Shown: in pieces, positions 60,001 to 64,000 of the stretch
Numbering within the stretch: position 1 is the first letter of the stretch
Layout of the letters: every line of letters starts with the position of its first letter
The notes under the pieces: generated by a model
Seen by the model: only the letters and a program-made list of their open reading frames with translations
Told to the model about the DNA's origin: nothing
Database searches by the model: none
Assembly (NCBI RefSeq): GCF_001279585.1
Contig: NZ_LGEC01000092.1
Location: 124,001-188,000 of the forward strand
Length of the DNA: 64,000 bases
Source of the DNA: Nocardiopsis sp. NRRL B-16309
Lineage (GTDB): Bacteria; Actinomycetota; Actinomycetes; Streptosporangiales; Streptosporangiaceae
Direction of reading: 5' to 3'
Made by a program: the position numbers and the translations under genes

Positions 60001-60984
60001 TCACCAGACCGACCACAGGACGAAGAGGCCGCCCAGGACCAGGGTCACGGCCCAGACGCGGTCCATCGTGACCCCGCGCCAGCGCAGGGCGTGCACACCC
60101 AGGAAGTCGTAGGCGATCAGCGCCGCGACGCCCGCCGCCGCCAGCATCGCCAACGAGTGGACGGTGGTCGCCCCCACACCCAGCAGGGTCGCGTCCCACA
60201 GGCTCCACGCGTCCCCGGTCGCACCTGAGCCCCCGGGTACCCCGGTCGCTTCAGGCCCCTCGGCGGCACCGAACCCTCCACCGGTCCCGGTCTGCTCGGC
60301 TTCCCCGCTCGTTTCGCCAGTACCGGGCGCCCCGTCGACCTCGCCTTCCTCGTCCGCCCCACCGGTCTCAGTGGCACCAGCGGCACCGGACGAGCCGCCT
60401 TCCTCACTCGACCCGGCGGCTCCCTGCGCCTCGGCGGCGCCGACTGCCTCATCGGTCCCGGCCGCACCGGCTGCCCCATCGCTTCCGGCGCTCGCGGTGC
60501 TCCCGACGTCCCCACCGGTTCCGGCCTCCTCCGGGGCCGGAACGGTCCCGCCGTGATGGCCGTGTCCGCCGCCGTGCGCCTGCCCGAGCCGACCGGCCAG
60601 GACCGGCATCAGCATCAGCCCCGCCCCGTGCGCCGATGACATCAGGAACGCCCACGCCGTCAGCTGCCACAGCGACAGCCGGACCTCGCGCCAGTGGAAG
60701 TGCCGTCGCGACAGCAGCATGAACAGGCCCACCCCGACGATCACGGCGCCCCCGGCCACCGGGAAGAGCACCGAGGCCGTCGCCGAACCGGTGAGCGTGA
60801 TGGCCACCGCGGCCACCCCCACGCTGGCGGCGTGGCCCAGGGCGATCGCCGGAAGGGAGCGCAGCACCTCGCGGCGTCCGCCCTCCTGGAGGCCGCGGGA
60901 CACGGCCAGCAACCAGCCCATGCCGGGGTGCAGTCCGTGGAAGGCGCCGAGGGCCACGAGTGTCCAGAGCTGCGCGGTGGTCAC
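60001..60984 (-). CDS. Membrane protein, possible metal transporter, with low-complexity insert
   Basis: A 327-residue protein with about six transmembrane helices. The N-terminal GAFHGLHPGMGWLLAVSRGL resembles His-containing motifs of nickel/cobalt and UreH/RcnA-type transporters, and a His-rich AHGGGHGHHGG follows helix four. Then comes a stretch of about 105 residues of Gly/Ala/Glu/Ser/Thr repeats (residues about 150-260) before the last helices, unusually long for a loop. The family is widespread in actinobacteria without assigned function. GTG 60984 is used. Confidence 0.65.
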   Translation of the reverse strand: MTTAQLWTLVALGAFHGLHPGMGWLLAVSRGLQEGGRREVLRSLPAIALGHAASVGVAAVAITLTGSATASVLFPVAGGAVIVGVGLFMLLSRRHFHWREVRLSLWQLTAWAFLMSSAHGAGLMLMPVLAGRLGQAHGGGHGHHGGTVPAPEEAGTGGDVGSTASAGSDGAAGAAGTDEAVGAAEAQGAAGSSEEGGSSGAAGATETGGADEEGEVDGAPGTGETSGEAEQTGTGGGFGAAEGPEATGVPGGSGATGDAWSLWDATLLGVGATTVHSLAMLAAAGVAALIAYDFLGVHALRWRGVTMDRVWAVTLVLGGLFVLWSVW

Positions 60985-61020
60985 CGGGACAGGGTCACAC
61001 CGACGGTGTCCGCTCCACAA

Positions 61021-61066
61021 CGCCGCGTCCCCGCCTGACCGGAGGTGGTCAGACGGGGACGCGGCG
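61021..61066. terminator. Long two-part hairpin
   Basis: CGCCGCGTCCCCG pairs with CGGGGACGCGGCG (13 bp); inside it CTGACC pairs with GGTCAG around a GGAGGT loop. A GTTTCG tail follows. It lies between the LCP stop and the metal-transporter-like gene on the same strand. Confidence 0.65.
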
Positions 61067-61082
61067 GTTTCGCCTCACACCC

Positions 61083-62624
61083 TCAGGGGCACAGCGTGTT
61101 CAGATCCATGGGGTCGCTGCCGACCTGGCGGCCCGGGTCGGCCGGCTCGGGCTCGTCCAGACCGGTGTACTCCTGCCACTCCGTCTGGTCGTCCCCGGTG
61201 CCCGGCTCCTCCGGCGCGGTCGGCTCCGCCTCCGGCTCGGTTCCGTCGGAGGCCTCCTCGGACGGGCTCTCCGGCAGCTCGTCGCCGCCGGGCTCCCCGC
61301 CCGCGATCGCCGTGGCGACCAGGGACCGGACGTGCTCCCAGTCCGGGGCGGCGGTGTTGACCTGCGGCGGCGAGAGCTGGAGCGCCTCCATGTCGCCCTC
61401 GTCGGTGACCCTGTCGGCCAGCTCGATGAACGCCGGGACCTTGGTCTGCGGGATGTCGGTGGTCAGCGTGCGGGCGGTGGCGCCGGCCAGTTCACGGTAG
61501 CTCGTGAGAACGGTGGTGGGCTCCACCTGGTCGGCGACGTACTTGATCAGGCAGCCCTGGCGGCCCATCCGCCCGTAGTCGTCCGAGGCGACCCGGGAGC
61601 GTCCGTACCACAGCGCCTCATGGCCGTCCAGGCGCTGCAGGCCCTCCTCCAGCACGCCGCCGTGCACGCCGTAGGGGATCGGCTCCTCGATCTCCACCTC
61701 GATCCCCCCGACCGCGTCGATGAGGTCGCGGAACCCCATCATGTCGACCATGGCGTAGTACTCGACCTCCAGGCCGATGTTGTGGCCGATCACCTGCTTG
61801 AGGGTGTCGGCGGCCGGGTCGGGCGCGGTGGGGTTGAACGCGAGCTCCCCGGGTTCCTCGGAGACGGCCTGGTAGACGTCGTTGAGCAGGCCGTCGAAGC
61901 CGTAGGGGGCCGGGTAGCGCTCGGCGAGGGCGCTCCCCTCGGGGAACTGGGCGTTCTCCAGGTTGCGCGGCAGGCCGATGAGCACCGTGTCACCCGTGTC
62001 CGGGTCGACGCTCGCCACCATCATCGAGTCGGTGCGCACGCCGTAGCGGTTGTCCGCCGAGTCCGAGCCGATCAGCAGGACGTTGACCCGCTCGTTCCCG
62101 TTCCAGGGGTCGGCGTCGTCGTGCGGTGGCAGGTCCGCGCGCTCGGGTCCGCCGAAGACGTCGGAGATCGTCGTGTAGGCCGTGTAGCCGCCGTGCAGCG
62201 CCAGCGCCGAGGGCACCGCCACCGTCAGGCACAGCACCAGGACGACGGCGCCGCCGACCACGCGCCGGCCGAGCGTCGACCCCTCGGGCCGGGTGATCGC
62301 CCACGAGTGCACGATGACGGCCATCCACAGCACCGTCACCGCGAACACCGCGGCCATCGCGCCCAGCAGCCAGCGGCTCTGGACGGCCATGCCGGCCACC
62401 ACGGTCAGCGTGTCGCCGTCACGGCCCCAGAGGCTGACCGCCCACACCGCCAGCGCGACGAGGCCGAGGAGGTAGGTCCCCAGGATCACCCATCCGGCCA
62501 GGCGCCGCCGCATGCGCAGGTGGGCGACCCCCGGGAGCGGGACCGAGGCGGCGGTCCACAACAGGGCCCGCCCCGTGCTCGGACGCGGGGGCGCCCCGTC
62601 CCGTTGCTCGTCCTCCGCTGTCAC
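61083..62624 (-). CDS. LCP (LytR-CpsA-Psr) family cell-wall glycopolymer ligase
   Basis: A 513-residue membrane protein. Three or four N-terminal helices (GWVILGTYLLGLVALAVWAV and VLWMAVIVHSWAI among them) precede the extracellular LCP domain. The domain carries VNVLLIGSDSADNRYGVRTD, GDTVLIGLPRNLENAQFPEG and LDGHEALWYGRSRVASDDYG, with the Asp and Arg residues that bind lipid pyrophosphate. It transfers teichoic-acid- or arabinogalactan-type polymers to peptidoglycan. An acidic Pro/Glu-rich tail of about 60 residues follows. GTG 62624 follows GGAGAGGA at good spacing. Confidence 0.9.
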   Translation of the reverse strand: MTAEDEQRDGAPPRPSTGRALLWTAASVPLPGVAHLRMRRRLAGWVILGTYLLGLVALAVWAVSLWGRDGDTLTVVAGMAVQSRWLLGAMAAVFAVTVLWMAVIVHSWAITRPEGSTLGRRVVGGAVVLVLCLTVAVPSALALHGGYTAYTTISDVFGGPERADLPPHDDADPWNGNERVNVLLIGSDSADNRYGVRTDSMMVASVDPDTGDTVLIGLPRNLENAQFPEGSALAERYPAPYGFDGLLNDVYQAVSEEPGELAFNPTAPDPAADTLKQVIGHNIGLEVEYYAMVDMMGFRDLIDAVGGIEVEIEEPIPYGVHGGVLEEGLQRLDGHEALWYGRSRVASDDYGRMGRQGCLIKYVADQVEPTTVLTSYRELAGATARTLTTDIPQTKVPAFIELADRVTDEGDMEALQLSPPQVNTAAPDWEHVRSLVATAIAGGEPGGDELPESPSEEASDGTEPEAEPTAPEEPGTGDDQTEWQEYTGLDEPEPADPGRQVGSDPMDLNTLCP

Positions 62625-63017
62625 CGACGTGTCCTCTCCACTCACGGGGCGCGTGTGCGATCCCCGCCGACATCTCACTGCTTCGCCACCGCGCGGCGGC
62701 CGGGCACGATCGAACGCTACCCCTGTCCTGATCACGCACCGAGCGTGCGTTCCGGTTCCCGGTCCGGTGAGCGTGCGGCCCCAGATCATCAGTGTGGCGG
62801 TTTGTCGCGGTTCTACGTACGGACGTCCCCGTCATAGGGACGTTCTATACAAGTCTGTTATGTGCTCTGTAGGTACCGGATGGGGGATTGGGCGACCTGT
62901 TCGCCCCGCTCAAAGGGGTGAATCAACCGATTTCTTTCGCGATCAGTAGTGAACCGGCGCGACAGCTGCGATGATCTGGCCGCAGGAGGGGGCGCTGTCC
63001 GGGGGAAGGGCGGCGTC
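62625..63017. other. 393-bp divergent promoter region, LCP / Lrp regulator
   Basis: No ORF is supported. ACGTCCC and GGGACGT form a perfect 7-bp inverted repeat with a 7-nt spacer at 62823-62843. It is followed by an AT-rich stretch (ttctatacaagtctgttatg) that looks like a promoter for the Lrp-type gene. Lrp proteins often autoregulate, so this repeat is a candidate site. Confidence 0.4.
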
Positions 63018-63947
63018 ATGGGAACGAAAGGCACCATAGTGCTGGATGCGGTTGACGCGGCGCTGATGCGCGCGTTGCAGGGGGATGGCAGAGCGACGTT
63101 CCAGGCCCTGGCGGACGGGGTCGGGCTGTCACGGACGGCGGTGCGTGCCAGAGTGCGCCAGCTCGTGCAGTCGGGGGCGATCCGGATCGTCGGTGTGCTG
63201 CACGCCGGCGTGGTCGGCATGGAGGTCCTCGGTCACGTGTCGTTCCGCGTCGCGGGCCCGGTGGGTCCGCTGATGGAGGAGCTGGGGGAGCGCGAGGCCG
63301 TGACCTTCGCCGCGCAGTCGGCGGGGCGGTTCCCGGCCGTCGCGCAGGTGCGGGTGGCCGACGACGCCGCCCTCACCAAGGAGCTCGCCGACCTCAGATC
63401 GCTGCCGGGCGTGGAGGGCGCGGAGGTCTTCCGCGCCACGTCGGTGTTCAAGGACGCCCACAGCAGTGTGCGGGAGCTGCGCGACATCGAGCTGGACGCG
63501 TTGGACTGGCGTCTGGTGCGCCGACTACTCAAGGACGGCCGGTCCTCGTACGCGGACCTGGCGCGCCAGGTCGGCCTGTCGCAGGCCGCGGCGCGCTCGC
63601 GCGTGGTGCGCCTGCTGAACGCGGGCGTCGTGCACGTCACGGCGCTGGTGGAGCCCTCGGCGGTGGGTGCCAACGAGCAGCTGGGGTTCGGGCTGAGGTG
63701 TCGGGGCGACGCCGGTGCGCTGGGCGCCGCTCTGGCCAATCTGACCAGGGTCTCCTTCCTGGCCAGCGGTTTCGGGCGCTATGACGTCGTCGGCACGCTG
63801 ACCGCGCCGGATCGCCACCGGCTGGTGGAGGCTCTGGAATCGGTCCGCTCGACCCCCGGTGTCTCCTACGTGGAGACCTGGGACCACCTGTCGGTGCGCA
63901 AGGAGCGCAGGGGCGGCGAGCGGCCGATGGGGTGGCCGCCGGGGTGA
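63018..63947 (+). CDS. Lrp/AsnC-family regulator, double-domain type
   Basis: A 309-residue protein made of two Lrp units. The first HTH is DAALMRALQGDGRATFQALA, then VGLSRTAVRARVRQL, with an AsnC-like effector domain (VGMEVLGHVSFRVAGPVGPL). The second HTH is WRLVRRLLKDGRSSYADLAR, then VGLSQAAARSRVV, with a second effector domain ending TPGVSYVETWDHLSVRK. The duplicated form is common in actinobacteria. The effector, probably an amino acid, is unknown. GGGGGAAGGGCGGCGTC supports the ATG at 63018. Confidence 0.9.
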   Translation: MGTKGTIVLDAVDAALMRALQGDGRATFQALADGVGLSRTAVRARVRQLVQSGAIRIVGVLHAGVVGMEVLGHVSFRVAGPVGPLMEELGEREAVTFAAQSAGRFPAVAQVRVADDAALTKELADLRSLPGVEGAEVFRATSVFKDAHSSVRELRDIELDALDWRLVRRLLKDGRSSYADLARQVGLSQAAARSRVVRLLNAGVVHVTALVEPSAVGANEQLGFGLRCRGDAGALGAALANLTRVSFLASGFGRYDVVGTLTAPDRHRLVEALESVRSTPGVSYVETWDHLSVRKERRGGERPMGWPPG

Positions 63948-64000
63948 CGGGCGGGGCGACCGTCCGTGCGCGCCCGGTGGCCTCCGGTGAGGAATCGCGG

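Noticed and set aside
60960..62837. 625-codon plus-strand frame opposite the LCP gene
   Set aside because: LCP motifs on the minus strand are clear; this frame is low-complexity.

Overview
The window is a 64 kb stretch of very GC-rich actinobacterial chromosome. F420-dependent oxidoreductases, a mycothiol-dependent maleylpyruvate isomerase-type protein, an XRE regulator with DUF397 partners, an LCP protein, a double-domain Lrp regulator and a 6C-like small RNA together point to a Nocardiopsis-like or Streptomyces-like filamentous actinomycete. That placement is an inference from gene content and base composition; no ribosomal or species-level marker is present. I see no tRNA, rRNA, CRISPR array, integrase, transposase or prophage. 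Most coding capacity is ordinary metabolism, regulation and stress response, packed tightly and with many strong hairpin terminators between convergent genes.

Layout. 1-8 kb: the start of a dehydrogenase, two VOC proteins with an ECF sigma factor carrying a SnoaL-like tail, a PPOX F420 enzyme, an aldo/keto reductase, a Cys-rich copper-storage-type protein, and a two-gene ATP-grasp/CocE-hydrolase operon. 8-15 kb: two genes behind near-identical stress-sigma-like promoters, an F420 LLM enzyme, a 50-residue proline-rich protein, a ClpC-type unfoldase, an aldo/keto reductase and a mycothiol enzyme. 15-20 kb: xylulokinase divergent from a sulfonate/taurine/nitrate-type ABC importer. 20-27 kb: a HbpS/GlcG protein, an erythromycin-esterase-family protein divergent from a double-MerR regulator, a secreted pectin-degradation pair under LacI-type operators, and an HxlR/oxidoreductase divergent pair. 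27-34 kb: Dps, a PucR-type regulator with a repeat-encoded linker, an aldo/keto reductase, RidA, an EamA transporter divergent from TetR, a sulfotransferase and a sirtuin.

34.9-41.4 kb holds the most striking locus: two adjacent paralogous giant NACHT (NLR-like STAND) ATPases of 1111 and 1025 residues. They are likely anti-phage or programmed-response sensors. They are followed by uracil-DNA glycosylase and a BldC-like HTH protein that may be frameshifted. 43-48 kb: a GH15 glucoamylase-like enzyme, and a YczE membrane protein divergent from its MocR-family regulator. 48-52 kb: an alpha/beta hydrolase, then moaA, rtcB and mobA. 52-58 kb: an XRE regulator, three tandem DUF397 genes (the first and third nearly identical) and a 1179-residue helical-repeat protein. 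58-64 kb: a probable 6C-type small RNA, dodecin, an M15-like membrane-anchored protein, a metal-transporter-like membrane protein with a low-complexity insert, an LCP ligase and an Lrp-type regulator.

A recurring oddity is that three unrelated genes (the double-MerR regulator, the MocR regulator and the EamA transporter) have their 3' ends, including the stop codon, copied in short repeats just downstream. This looks like a local replication-slippage habit of this genome.
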